A stretch of DNA of 64,000 bases from CAIOGI01 sp044234345 (GCA_044234345.1 JBIIIW010000001.1:1-64000); one strand, 5' to 3'; shown: positions 7,883-16,317, counted from the first letter of the stretch. The notes: generated by a model not told the origin, from the letters alone. Program-made: numbers and translations.

Positions 7883-8444
7883 TATACAAATATTGGTAAG
7901 TAAAACTAAATTAATAAATCAGCGTCATACCAGTACCTGTGGTGTTATTCAGAACGAAAGGGAAGAGGAATACCCTAAATCATCTATTAGCTATTCCCCG
8001 ATATGTTTTAAAAAGAGTTGGCATGGATAACAGAGGAGAATGGAATATTAAATTAGTAATATAAAGATTATTATATTTCTCAATTAATTCCTTAATGTTT
8101 ATTTAAAATATGAGCGATCAAGGTATCGATGGGCAAGTAGTAGTTAGCTTCCTTTCTCCTATAGAGACAACGTCGCACAATATACCTTTTACGATATAGA
8201 TACACTATAAACCACTCCCCCGATTAAGCTAAAAAATCTGTAAGCGACACTCGCCTATTATTCTTTGTCATTAATTTAGTCTCTGTAATTAATTTTAAAT
8301 AAATTTATTTCTAATAATTTATGTATACAAATATTTAAATTATTTTATAAAATTTGCCTCACTATTGTTATCTTATTGATATTTCCGTATTTAATGCTAG
8401 AATCAGCTCGGTTACAGCTAAAACACTTACATAGGTATTATCGT
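7883..8444. other. AT-rich intergenic region with one repeat copy
   Basis: About 560 bases with no convincing gene. It holds the second copy of the 28-bp element (7953-7980) and is otherwise AT-rich. A 29-codon frame at 8110-8199 lacks a ribosome-binding site. The right part carries the probable promoter and leader of the tautomerase-like gene, but no canonical -35/-10 pair stands out. Confidence 0.5.
7953..7980 (-). repeat. 28-bp conserved element, copy 2
   Basis: Identical over 28 bases to 6255-6282 and in the same orientation, so the two copies are direct repeats 1698 bases apart that bracket the two-gene cassette. No ORF of useful length follows it on the minus strand, unlike copy 1. Confidence 0.85.
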
Positions 8445-8804
8445 ATGCCACAGATCATTGTTAGATATAATCCGAAGCTGATTAGCCCGGATATGCTCAA
8501 GCATTTGGACTCAGTCTTTTCACCGGTAGTCGCCAATCTGGCAAGTGTAGCCAGTGGACCGATATTTACCGCTAAGGACGTCGACTTTTTCACATACGCA
8601 AACGAAACCTCATCCAGATGCCCGGATCTTGCTATCGAGATACGGACAATTGGACATGCGGATAGAATCGAGTCTTTGAATCAGTCCGCGCAAATACTTG
8701 TCGATATTGTCGTAAAGGCATTGATTGTTAAGTGTGGTCTGAATATTCCGCCCCATGGATTCCTTTGGATCCAGGCAATTAGCCCAGCAGGTGTGCATGT
8801 CTAA
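8445..8804 (+). CDS. Tautomerase-superfamily-like protein
   Basis: From the ATG at 8445 the 119-residue product begins MPQIIVRYNPKLISPDMLKH. A proline directly after the initiator Met followed by a beta strand of alternating hydrophobics is the hallmark of the tautomerase (4-OT/CHMI/MIF) superfamily, where Pro-1 is the catalytic base. The length, the central AIEIRTIGHADR strand with an arginine, and the following long helix fit the CHMI subgroup. Similarity is distant and the substrate is unknown. AGGT lies 9-12 bases upstream of this ATG; the frame stays open for 23 more codons, but those would hide the Pro-1. A strong terminator follows. Confidence 0.55.
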   Translation: MPQIIVRYNPKLISPDMLKHLDSVFSPVVANLASVASGPIFTAKDVDFFTYANETSSRCPDLAIEIRTIGHADRIESLNQSAQILVDIVVKALIVKCGLNIPPHGFLWIQAISPAGVHV

Positions 8805-8828
8805 TGCCATCAGTCACATTCACAAATT

Positions 8829-8853
8829 CCCACGCGAGGCGTGGGTTTTTCTT
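8829..8853 (+). terminator. Intrinsic terminator after the tautomerase-like gene
   Basis: CCCACGC-GAG-GCGTGGG followed by five T and CTTT. Confidence 0.9.
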
Positions 8854-8860
8854 TGTATGG

Positions 8861-9136
8861 TTAAGAAAAAGCATCATTTTGTATGATGCTCGTTTCCCCC
8901 CTAATCTTTCCTGTAATTAATTTAACCCCAGGTTTCCAAATATATTCTATAAATACTTCTTTCCAAATAAATTTTGCTGGTTGTTCTAGATACTTGTTCC
9001 ACACAAATGATACAACTTCCTTAATATACTCCAAATTAGACTGAGTTACAGGTGAATTTACAGACTTACGTATATCTACACCTAGATTACCTAGTATGAT
9101 GAGAGCTATGATACCTATAACAATCCATTTAACCAT
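8861..9136 (-). CDS. Small membrane protein, unknown
   Basis: A 91-residue protein with an N-terminal membrane helix (MVKWIVIGIIALIILGNLGV) followed by an amphipathic region rich in Trp, Phe and Lys (FVWNKYLEQPAKFIWKEVFI). It has the look of short conserved membrane proteins of Parcubacteria with no assigned role. TGATATAAT ends exactly six bases before the ATG, so the mRNA is probably leaderless. It follows the M23 peptidase gene (10431-9160) in the same direction and may be functionally linked to the envelope. Confidence 0.65.
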   Translation of the reverse strand: MVKWIVIGIIALIILGNLGVDIRKSVNSPVTQSNLEYIKEVVSFVWNKYLEQPAKFIWKEVFIEYIWKPGVKLITGKIRGETSIIQNDAFS

Positions 9137-9159
9137 AAGGTAATTATATCACAGACTAT

Positions 9160-10431
9160 TTACTTATTAAGATATGAAAGTGGATTAAGGTAAGCCTTTA
9201 AATCAGCATAAGGGATAGTTACTTTAGAACATGCTGCACTATTAACGTTCTTTGTAATATTTAATCCTTCCGTAGCATAAACTCCGAAGTGTAAGTGTGG
9301 ACCAGTTGAGTATCCAGTATTACCACTGTATCCAATAACTTGGCCAGTATATACCTGCTGATCCATTACTACATTTATTAGCGACAAGTGAGCGTATAGC
9401 GTTGATAGACCATTTGGATGCTTTATCATAATCCACTTACCAAACGATCTACATTTACCAACATCTGTATTGCCGGCACCAATAACAATTCCACTCAATG
9501 ATGCTTTAACTGGCGTACCAATACTTGCTGCAAAATCTATACCAGTGTGACCCTTACCGTTATATACCTGAGGATTTGCCGTAGAGAATGCAGTATTACC
9601 GAAATATTGAGTAACTCTTATGTTATCAAGAGGATATTGAAGTATACCTTTACCAGTACTTGGTAGAAGGCTTGGATCAATAGCTATCTTTAGAGCAGAC
9701 TCAAAAGCTAGCACTTCCCTCTCGTATTCCTCTTTTTGAGCTTTACGTAATGCAAGCAAACTATTGTAGCTCGACTCGGAGTTTCTCGTCTCTTTCAATA
9801 GGTCATTTTTTTGCTTAGCTGTGTCAGCAATAATTTTAGTTTGGTTCTTTAGATCATTGGTTAGTGATACCAACTCCAATCTTTTCTTTTCAGTAAGTTT
9901 CTTGTTTTCCTCCAGATTAGTCTTAAGGCTCTGTAGATCCTCAATCTTGTTCTGCATACTAGACTGTAATATAACTAATTGATCAGCATTCCTCCATAGA
10001 TCAGAGAATGATGTCCTACCAAGTATAGCTTCTATTGCAGAGGCTGAATTAGCTTGATTGATATCACTTAGTGATCTAGAGATAACTCGTCTACTATCAG
10101 ATATTCTCTCACTCTTGTCTCCAATCTGTAGAGATAGCTCCTTAAGTTCAATATTTCTAGAAGCAATCTTGTTCTCAGTAACCTTTATATCAGCCTCTAG
10201 CTTCTTCTTAGAGATATCTAGTGACTTAATTGTGTTACTAAGAGAATTCTTCTCCTTACCCAAAGCATCAATCTCCTTCTGGTATTTACTTATCTCCTGT
10301 TCTAGACCTTCGATGACATCATTCTTCTCTGCTATCTTACTTCTAAGATCATCAATAGATTGCGCACTAGATATAGATGCACAGAGAATAAATATGATTG
10401 TTAAAGAAAATATTTTTTTAAAGTAATTCAT
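9160..10431 (-). CDS. Coiled-coil M23 (LytM) peptidase, EnvC/NlpD-like
   Basis: An exported murein endopeptidase or amidase activator. A signal peptide (about residues 1-22, ending SSAQS) is followed by a long coiled coil (about 25-235) and a LytM domain (about 270-420). The zinc-site residues are intact: GHTGIDFAASIG supplies the H-x3-D and GPHLHFGVY supplies H-x-H, with SxxLSTLYAHL between. The intact site suggests a real enzyme rather than an EnvC-type activator. The ATG at 10431 overlaps the 3' end of gltX by 14 bases, indicating translational coupling. Confidence 0.9.
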   Translation of the reverse strand: MNYFKKIFSLTIIFILCASISSAQSIDDLRSKIAEKNDVIEGLEQEISKYQKEIDALGKEKNSLSNTIKSLDISKKKLEADIKVTENKIASRNIELKELSLQIGDKSERISDSRRVISRSLSDINQANSASAIEAILGRTSFSDLWRNADQLVILQSSMQNKIEDLQSLKTNLEENKKLTEKKRLELVSLTNDLKNQTKIIADTAKQKNDLLKETRNSESSYNSLLALRKAQKEEYEREVLAFESALKIAIDPSLLPSTGKGILQYPLDNIRVTQYFGNTAFSTANPQVYNGKGHTGIDFAASIGTPVKASLSGIVIGAGNTDVGKCRSFGKWIMIKHPNGLSTLYAHLSLINVVMDQQVYTGQVIGYSGNTGYSTGPHLHFGVYATEGLNITKNVNSAACSKVTIPYADLKAYLNPLSYLNK

Positions 10432-11734
10432 ATGCAAACTTTAAACGTCTTAGCGTTTCTTCCTTCCCTAATATGCCAGACATGGTAAACGGATCTGGAG
10501 ACTTATCCTTTCCTGATAGGGCATAGCGCATAGGCCAAAGTACATTCCCCTTCCCCTTCGCTTCCGCAAGAGGCCATATTACAGACTTAACTGACTCTAG
10601 AGAAAAGTCATTTACATTCTCCAGCATATCAATTATCGTCTTTAAGTATTCCTTCGTATTAACTAAATCAGGTTCTTGTTTCCACTTAAGTGCTTCTTTA
10701 GGATAGCTTGCTGCTTTAGATACGAATGATAGTTCAGTCTCAAGTACATTACCTATCTCACCGAAATTACTTATCTTCTCCTTAATTAAAATAATAACCT
10801 TATCCGATGTATTCTCTGGAATATACTTCTGAGCTTTGTTAACAAATTCATCTATAGTCATCTTAGAAATATATTGCTTGTTGAACCAATTAAGTTTCTC
10901 TTCGCTAAATATAGCTCCTGCTTTGTTAACTTTAGAGATATCAAATGTCTCTATTAGTTCATCCATACTAAATATCTCCTGTTCTGTTCCAGGATTCCAT
11001 CCAAGTAAAGCTAGGTAGTTAACAAGAGCTTCAGGTAAGTATCCTTTGTCTCTGTACTCAGTAACACTTACAGCACCATGTCTTCCTGACAGTTTAGACC
11101 TATCTGGGGCTAGAATTAGTGGTAAATGGGCATATATTGGCTGCTGTGCGCCTATAGCCTTCTGTATGAGTATTTGTCTAGGAGTATTAGATATTCCATC
11201 ATCTCCACGTATTATATGAGTCACACCCATCTCAAAGTCGTCTATAACTACAGCAAGGTGATATAGAGGTTCTTCGATATTACGGGCGATTATAAAATCC
11301 TCTAGATCTGTAGTATCTATCGTAATATCCCCCCTTATTAAATCAGTAAATGTAATTTTAGTATTAGGATTTCTAAATCTAACTACTTCATTAACTTGTC
11401 CCTTCTTGTCACCTTCCTCAATAGTTTCCTTAGAAATATATGCCTTGTCTTCATCAACTAATTTCTTTAGGTACTTCTTGTATATATCCAATCTCTCAGA
11501 TTGTCTCTCAATCTTTTCATTGTCCCATTTAATACCCATCCATACCAAACTTTCTTTCATTACTTCTTCAAACTCTACCTTAGAACGAGCTTTGTCTGTG
11601 TCCTCAAATCTAAAAACTAGTTTACCTCCACTTCCTTTGGCGAATAGGTAATTAAAGAGTGCTGTTCTAGCACGTCCTAGATGTAGAAATCCTGTTGGGC
11701 TTGGTGGAAATCGAGTAATTATGTTTGTAGTCAT
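10418..11734 (-). CDS. gltX: Glutamyl-tRNA synthetase
   Basis: Class I synthetase for tRNA-Glu. FPPSPTGFLHLGRARTALFN carries the HIGH-type motif (HLGR) and DRSKLSGRHGAVSV the KMSKS-type loop (KLSGR). RFEDTDKARS is the ATP/Glu-binding element. At 438 residues it is slightly short of the usual 460-490, with the reduction in the anticodon-binding region. Whether it is discriminating or also charges tRNA-Gln cannot be told here; no gatCAB is in the window. TGATATTAT ends 7 bases before the ATG. Confidence 0.96.
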   Translation of the reverse strand: MTTNIITRFPPSPTGFLHLGRARTALFNYLFAKGSGGKLVFRFEDTDKARSKVEFEEVMKESLVWMGIKWDNEKIERQSERLDIYKKYLKKLVDEDKAYISKETIEEGDKKGQVNEVVRFRNPNTKITFTDLIRGDITIDTTDLEDFIIARNIEEPLYHLAVVIDDFEMGVTHIIRGDDGISNTPRQILIQKAIGAQQPIYAHLPLILAPDRSKLSGRHGAVSVTEYRDKGYLPEALVNYLALLGWNPGTEQEIFSMDELIETFDISKVNKAGAIFSEEKLNWFNKQYISKMTIDEFVNKAQKYIPENTSDKVIILIKEKISNFGEIGNVLETELSFVSKAASYPKEALKWKQEPDLVNTKEYLKTIIDMLENVNDFSLESVKSVIWPLAEAKGKGNVLWPMRYALSGKDKSPDPFTMSGILGKEETLRRLKFAYELL

Positions 11735-11771
11735 TGGGATAATAATATCAGAATATACGACTTCCTTAGTC

Positions 11772-11799
11772 TTGACATTGTGTTATAAAGTGATATGTT
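11772..11799 (+). promoter_or_regulatory. Promoter of tandem paralog 1
   Basis: TTGACA at 11772-11777, 16-base spacer, TATGTT at 11794-11799. The same TGATATGTTATTT block recurs at the promoter of paralog 3. Confidence 0.6.
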
Positions 11800-11837
11800 A
11801 TTTGAGATTGCTCTTATAACACTGAATCACTCATAAC

Positions 11838-12104
11838 ATGTTTAGTCCAAATTTTGCGAAATACGTAGCTCAAATCTACTCAACACGGATCAATGGACTA
11901 GCTAGAACCGAATTCCTTACTAAGCTTCGGGATAGGCCACATTTGATTCTCGACAGTCTCTTTAGGGATCTAATCGTTCTTGTGGATCTATATGTTGTAA
12001 ATACTGGGGAAACGGTTCAAGTAGTCGACAACCCCGGAGAAATGGCAACATACGTAGATTCCTTCAGAGAACACTTCAAATCTGAAATTGCCGCTCTTAG
12101 CTGA
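11838..12104 (+). CDS. Tandem small-protein family, member 1
   Basis: An 88-residue, probably all-helical cytosolic protein. It shares with the genes at 12244 and 12629 a pattern YV-x(n)-R-x2-FL-x2-L-R-D-x-P-x2-I/L, then two hydrophobic helices and a C-terminal F-K-x-E/Q-I-x-A-L. No family is recognised. It is a monocistronic unit with its own TTGACA promoter, a leader of about 35 bases without a clear Shine-Dalgarno, and its own hairpin terminator. The repeated unit structure shows the family arose by local duplication including the promoter. Confidence 0.6.
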   Translation: MFSPNFAKYVAQIYSTRINGLARTEFLTKLRDRPHLILDSLFRDLIVLVDLYVVNTGETVQVVDNPGEMATYVDSFREHFKSEIAALS

Positions 12105-12114
12105 GCTCGGCTTC

Positions 12115-12143
12115 ACGCCACCATCGAACATGGTGGCGTTTTT
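12115..12143 (+). terminator. Terminator of tandem paralog 1
   Basis: ACGCCACCAT and ATGGTGGCGT form a 10-bp stem around CGAAC, followed by TTTT. Confidence 0.9.
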
Positions 12144-12189
12144 ATATACAAAAAACACCCCAACATTGTCCTTGTTACTTCAATTGCTC

Positions 12190-12218
12190 TTGACTCTAAT
12201 GTAATTAAGTGATATAAA
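12190..12218 (+). promoter_or_regulatory. Promoter of tandem paralog 2
   Basis: TTGACT at 12190-12195, 17-base spacer, TATAAA at 12213-12218. Confidence 0.65.
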
Positions 12219-12243
12219 CTTTAGCATACAACAACAAGTTCTT

Positions 12244-12525
12244 ATGACCACAAAACAGATAGCTTTCAGTATCTCGACATATGTCAGATACAGCATGAAC
12301 AGTCAAAGAAAAGAAGCATTCCTCGAATCACTTTTAGGTCCTAAACATTTAGCTATAAGAGCGATAACAGACGTATTCCATATTCTCTGTAGAGCACACA
12401 GATTAAAAACTGGGAAAGAAATGGTTGGTAGGTATAGTCCAACCCTGTTTGAAGATCTATACTCGGCAGTCATTCTAGAGCTTCAGGATGAAATCTGGAA
12501 TTTGCCAATTGCATTTGCTGCATAG
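12244..12525 (+). CDS. Tandem small-protein family, member 2
   Basis: A 93-residue paralog, the most divergent of the three. R-K-E-A-FLESL-x-G-P-x-H-L aligns with R-T-E-FLTKLRDRPHL of member 1, and TGKEM with TGETV. The C-terminal LQDEIWNL matches FKSEIAAL. It carries the same monocistronic layout of promoter, short leader and hairpin. The products could oligomerise with each other through the shared helices, but no function can be assigned. Confidence 0.6.
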   Translation: MTTKQIAFSISTYVRYSMNSQRKEAFLESLLGPKHLAIRAITDVFHILCRAHRLKTGKEMVGRYSPTLFEDLYSAVILELQDEIWNLPIAFAA

Positions 12526-12537
12526 ATTGACATACAT

Positions 12538-12562
12538 AAAGCGCCTTAACGGGCGCTTTAAT
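12538..12562 (+). terminator. Terminator of tandem paralog 2
   Basis: AAAGCGCC-TTAACG-GGCGCTTT with a weak AATCT tail; the next TTGACG promoter starts two bases later. Confidence 0.7.
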
Positions 12563-12563
12563 C

Positions 12564-12591
12564 TTGACGTGATGGTATAGCATGATATGTT
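12564..12591 (+). promoter_or_regulatory. Promoter of tandem paralog 3
   Basis: TTGACG at 12564-12569, 16-base spacer, TATGTT at 12586-12591; the sequence from the -10 into the leader is clearly related to that of paralog 1. Confidence 0.6.
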
Positions 12592-12628
12592 ATTTTAAAC
12601 TGCTCCTAAAACATCTAAGCTTAATACC

Positions 12629-12892
12629 ATGTTAGATCAATCGTTTTTGAATTATGTCTCCGAGGGAGTCTTTGCTACTCTAACGGATAAAGGTAGGAGA
12701 GGATTTCTCCTGGCTCTCAGAGATTGCCCTGAAATACTTGTGTGGGGAGTTGAAGAATATCTTCTCAAATATATCCGCGAGTTTAACGCTGATAATGAAG
12801 AACCATGTATCGTTAGGATGGAATACAAAACCTACAAGGAGATCGTTGACCATTACCGGATCCATTTTAAGGACCAAATCGATGCTCTATAG
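12629..12892 (+). CDS. Tandem small-protein family, member 3
   Basis: An 87-residue paralog that aligns best with member 1: RRGFLLALRDCPEIL against RTEFLTKLRDRPHLI, and YRIHFKDQIDAL against FREHFKSEIAAL. No signal peptide or membrane segment. It is rich in Glu and Lys in the second half. The closeness of promoter and leader to those of member 1 suggests that members 1 and 3 derive from the more recent duplication or have been kept similar. The function is unknown. Confidence 0.6.
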   Translation: MLDQSFLNYVSEGVFATLTDKGRRGFLLALRDCPEILVWGVEEYLLKYIREFNADNEEPCIVRMEYKTYKEIVDHYRIHFKDQIDAL

Positions 12893-12900
12893 TAGCTCGG

Positions 12901-12932
12901 TACCACCACTTGTTTTGTTGGTGGTATTTTTG
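12901..12932 (+). terminator. Terminator of tandem paralog 3
   Basis: TACCACCA and TGGTGGTA form an 8-bp stem with a 10-base loop, followed by TTTTTG. Confidence 0.85.
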
Positions 12933-12937
12933 TATAC

Positions 12938-12963
12938 AAAAAGCGCCCGCAAAGGCGCTTTTT
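12938..12963 (-). terminator. Terminator of the DUF7282-like gene
   Basis: AAAAAGCGCC-CGCAAA-GGCGCTTTTT is a perfect 10-bp stem with A and T flanks, so it works in both directions; on the minus strand it follows the gene ending at 12983. Confidence 0.88.
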
Positions 12964-12982
12964 GCTACTTCAATCTAGAGTA

Positions 12983-13489
12983 TTATCCCTTGATCTCTGT
13001 TACTGTTGAACTAACTCTGAAAAGCTTCATGATAACGTTTCCAGCAGCATCCTTTAGAGGCATGTCCTTTGCAGCATCAAATACTTTGTTTCCATCTGTA
13101 TCTGCGTGTATAACTGCATAGTATACTCCACCTTCAACTGTTGAAGACTTTAGAGTAACCTTTCCTGGGTTGATACCCTTGTCGAAATACTGTGATCCTA
13201 GAATATCTCCTGGTGTTCCTGCCTTGTCATTCTTAACAACTACGAAACCTGGGTTTACTAGTTGTACTGATGAAAGGTATACGATGTTACCTGGGAATTG
13301 ATCTGTAACAACAACACGATTAGTATCCTTTGAAACTACTAGAGATGAATCATCTGTGTTTGTAGAATCATCAACTACTGGTGTACTACTTCCCTTGAAT
13401 GTGTAGTATCCAAGCAAAACTAAAACTATGATAACAATAACTGTTACCACCCACTGCCATGTTCTTACTCCATTTGATTCTGGTTGCAT
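12983..13489 (-). CDS. Membrane-anchored DUF7282-like protein
   Basis: A 168-residue protein with a membrane helix at about residues 11-30 (WVVTVIVIIVLVLLGYYTF), a Ser/Thr/Asp-rich linker and an extracellular beta-sandwich-like domain. The domain pattern (VTDQFPGNIVYLSSVQLVNP, GFVVVKND, PGDILGSQYFDKG, then YYAVIHADTDGNKVFD) matches my recollection of DUF7282, a domain of archaeal and CPR exported proteins. The D-T-D-G-N-K element could bind calcium. The function is unknown. The gene stands alone between the paralog array and murG. Confidence 0.65.
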   Translation of the reverse strand: MQPESNGVRTWQWVVTVIVIIVLVLLGYYTFKGSSTPVVDDSTNTDDSSLVVSKDTNRVVVTDQFPGNIVYLSSVQLVNPGFVVVKNDKAGTPGDILGSQYFDKGINPGKVTLKSSTVEGGVYYAVIHADTDGNKVFDAAKDMPLKDAAGNVIMKLFRVSSTVTEIKG

Positions 13490-13538
13490 TTTTTTATTTA
13501 TTAATGTTAATAACTGATTGGACCATTATACCACCTAG

Positions 13539-14675
13539 TTACTCGTGCTTCAAGCAAGTTTCAAGTATAACTTCTGCAATTTTTCCTGCAGCGTCAGTAT
13601 GGCTAAAAGACTTAGCTCCTTGGACCATACGGTCCTTAATACCCTGATTATTCACGATTCTGTCAATCTCTGAGACCAAAATATGAGAACTTAGGTTATG
13701 TTCTTCGATAACTGTACAAGCACCACTACGAGCGTATGCAAAAGCATTCTTTGTCTGATCATGACTAACCTTTTCTGATATAGGAACTATGATTGATGGT
13801 AATCCCCATGCTGATATCTCAAATATTGTTGAACCAGCTCTTGAAATCACTATACTAGAAGCACCTGCTGCCATACGCATAGCAAGATCGTTTAGATAGT
13901 CGAAGGTATGGTATCTATATGACATAGGATTGTCCTTCAATATGATGCCAGTTGTCTGCTTAACACTCTCAAAGTTATTCCTCCCTGTCTGGTGTATTAC
14001 CTGATACTTCTTTACAAGTTCATCAATGCTATCAATTATACAATCATTAATTATTTGTGATCCCTGAGACCCTCCCATAACAAATATTACTGGAGTATTG
14101 TCCTCTAGATTAAGGAATTCCTTAGCACCATTTGAGAGAGGTTCAACAATCTCTTTTCTAATTGGATTACCAGTAAATGCAACTTTACCCAATGCCTTCT
14201 GTCTTGGGAACATATCCCCTGCTTCTGGATATGACACTGCGATTTTGATAGCGAACTTCGATGCCCACCTATTAACCATTCCAGGTGTGCTATCAGACTC
14301 ATGAACTATAACGGGAATACGGAGAATACGAGCTGCAAATACTGCTGGAAAACTAGGATATCCACCCTTACAGAAAACTACATCAGGATATAGCTTGTAG
14401 AGCTTTATAGTTGCACTAATAACGCCAGTTAGTGTCTTAATTGCGTCTGTAATATTTAGTAGAGAGAAATATCTCCTAATCTTACCAGCTGGGACCTGTA
14501 TGTACTCTATCTCGTTATCAAACAATGCTCGAGCATTGTATCTAGAAGTAGACATGAAGTATAGCTTGGGAGGTAGAATCTTCTTCTCAACTATCTTGTC
14601 ATTAATTGCTTGCGCTACAGCTATGATTGGATAGAAATGCCCTCCTGTTCCTCCTCCTGTAAAAAGTATTTTCAT
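13539..14675 (-). CDS. murG: UDP-GlcNAc--lipid I GlcNAc transferase MurG
   Basis: The membrane-associated GT28 transferase that turns lipid I into lipid II. It shows the GGGTGGHFYP donor loop at the N-terminus, VVFCKGGYPSFPA, PVIVHESDSTPGMVNR, FVMGGSQGSQIIND and SSIVISRAGSTIFEIS, all MurG signatures. The length of 378 residues is normal. It starts 4 bases after ftsW stops, and the unit scpA-scpB-ftsW-murG reads as one operon, tying cell-wall synthesis to chromosome condensation genes. Confidence 0.97.
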   Translation of the reverse strand: MKILFTGGGTGGHFYPIIAVAQAINDKIVEKKILPPKLYFMSTSRYNARALFDNEIEYIQVPAGKIRRYFSLLNITDAIKTLTGVISATIKLYKLYPDVVFCKGGYPSFPAVFAARILRIPVIVHESDSTPGMVNRWASKFAIKIAVSYPEAGDMFPRQKALGKVAFTGNPIRKEIVEPLSNGAKEFLNLEDNTPVIFVMGGSQGSQIINDCIIDSIDELVKKYQVIHQTGRNNFESVKQTTGIILKDNPMSYRYHTFDYLNDLAMRMAAGASSIVISRAGSTIFEISAWGLPSIIVPISEKVSHDQTKNAFAYARSGACTVIEEHNLSSHILVSEIDRIVNNQGIKDRMVQGAKSFSHTDAAGKIAEVILETCLKHE

Positions 14676-14678
14676 ATA

Positions 14679-15776
14679 TTATTCTTTAATTTGATATTTA
14701 GAAATATTAGCAATAATACCAACTGCTCCGAGAATAACTATAAGTGCAGTTCCTCCGTGACTTACAAACAATAATGGCATTCCTGAAAGTGGTATTATAC
14801 CAAGCATTGATGAGATATTCATAAAAGTCTCAATCATGATCAGTATAGCAATTCCAACTACTGTAAGTCTACCAAATGAGTCTGGTGAACGAACAGATAT
14901 CTTAATTGATCTAATGAAGAAGAGGAGAAATATAGAGATTAGAATTACACTACCTAAGAAACCGAATTCTTCAGCTGATACTGCAAATATTGAGTCACCT
15001 ATAGGTTCTGGAAGATAGTTAAACTTCTGTATACTCTGTCCAAAGCCTCTACCAATGATCTGACCAGAACCTATGGCAATCAAAGACTGATTAATCTGAT
15101 ATCCTCCAGCTTGAGTATCTGTAGCACCTGTTAAGAAGGTTATAACTCTCTGTCTTGCATATGGACGTACATACACTACAGTTGCCAACATTGCCAACAT
15201 AACGATTCCAAGTATTAGCATATGACGTATCCGAGCTCCAGCGATGAATAGCATAACTAATCCAGTACTACCGATAACAACCAATGTGTCAGTATCAGAT
15301 TGAGCTAGTAGTAGTACCCCGAGTATTCCAACGATTAGAGCATATGGCAATATTCCAAGCTTCCATGTACTAACCTTCTCCTTAACTCCAGATAGCCAAG
15401 CTGCAAGATAAATGATAAAGGCTATCTTAAGAAATTCGGACGGTTGGAACGTAACAAAACCAAGATCTATCCATCTACTAGCGCCACCATGGTTAAGCGT
15501 CAGGAATGGGATGAATAATAGTAGGTTGATAGATATTGCTATCATCAAAATATAGAATGAATACTTTCTAAATATTTTGTAATGGATCTTGGAGGCTATA
15601 AAGAAAGCAACTGATCCGATGATAAGACTAATCGTTTGGTTTAACGCTACAGACTGAAAAGTAGCCCCACTACGAGCGAGGAGTCCTAGAGATGCAGAAG
15701 AAAAGATAAAAAAACCTACAACAGATAGTAGGATAATGGATGCTAAAAATACCCTATCAATTTTGGCTTGATTCAT
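14679..15776 (-). CDS. ftsW: FtsW/RodA-type lipid II polymerase
   Basis: A 365-residue polytopic SEDS protein that polymerises glycan strands. About ten membrane helices are visible; the conserved loop region contains GGASRWIDLGFVTFQPSEF and the C-terminal part has EEFGFLGS and GMPLLFVSHGGTA. The pairing with murG favours FtsW over RodA. The start overlaps the end of scpB by 20 bases, which suggests translational coupling. Confidence 0.93.
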   Translation of the reverse strand: MNQAKIDRVFLASIILLSVVGFFIFSSASLGLLARSGATFQSVALNQTISLIIGSVAFFIASKIHYKIFRKYSFYILMIAISINLLLFIPFLTLNHGGASRWIDLGFVTFQPSEFLKIAFIIYLAAWLSGVKEKVSTWKLGILPYALIVGILGVLLLAQSDTDTLVVIGSTGLVMLFIAGARIRHMLILGIVMLAMLATVVYVRPYARQRVITFLTGATDTQAGGYQINQSLIAIGSGQIIGRGFGQSIQKFNYLPEPIGDSIFAVSAEEFGFLGSVILISIFLLFFIRSIKISVRSPDSFGRLTVVGIAILIMIETFMNISSMLGIIPLSGMPLLFVSHGGTALIVILGAVGIIANISKYQIKE

Positions 15777-16317
15777 CTTGTTTGTTATCTGCTTGTTTAA
15801 AATTCTCTATATCCTTCTTTACCTGTTCAAAGTCTGGTAGATCTTCTATTCTTCCAATACCAAGATACGATAGTAACTCTATACTAGGCTTGTATAGATA
15901 GCTTCTTTGATCAGCCTCATTCTCAACTTTCTCTATAAGCCCCCTTACTAATAGATTTCGTAGTATAAACTGAGAGTTAACTCCACGTATGTAATCTATA
16001 CCAGCTCTAGATATTGGTCCCTGATATAGCACAATAGACAATGTCTCAAGTCCTGCCTTACCAAGATCTCTACTCAACTCCTCTTTGTTCAGTGTCTCAA
16101 TTAATGACGATACTTCCTTAGATGTTCCAAGTGATACATTGTCATCAAGTTCGATAATAGTTATACCTCTTCCGTTAAGCATATCTCTTAGACTACCTAC
16201 CGCCTTCTTAACTGTATCAATATCAGTATTTAATATAGTTGAAATCTTTTTAAGAGAAATAGCTTCTCCTTTCCAGAATAGTAGTGCTTCAATTTGTGAT
16301 TCAAGTGATAGAGACAT
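15757..16317 (-). CDS. scpB: Segregation and condensation protein ScpB
   Basis: A 186-residue winged-helix protein that forms the SMC-ScpA-ScpB condensin. LESQIEALLFWKGEAISLKK and LGKAGLETLSIVLYQGPISRAGIDYIRGVNS are diagnostic ScpB segments. TGCTATAAT (16324-16332 on the minus strand) lies inside the scpA 3' end and ends exactly six bases before the ATG, so scpB can also be made from its own leaderless transcript. Confidence 0.95.
   Translation of the reverse strand: MSLSLESQIEALLFWKGEAISLKKISTILNTDIDTVKKAVGSLRDMLNGRGITIIELDDNVSLGTSKEVSSLIETLNKEELSRDLGKAGLETLSIVLYQGPISRAGIDYIRGVNSQFILRNLLVRGLIEKVENEADQRSYLYKPSIELLSYLGIGRIEDLPDFEQVKKDIENFKQADNKQDESSQN

Noticed and set aside
8110..8199. A 29-codon frame (MSDQGIDGQVVVSF...) in the long intergenic region
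   Set aside because: No ribosome-binding site, promoter or terminator attaches to it and its composition does not differ from random.
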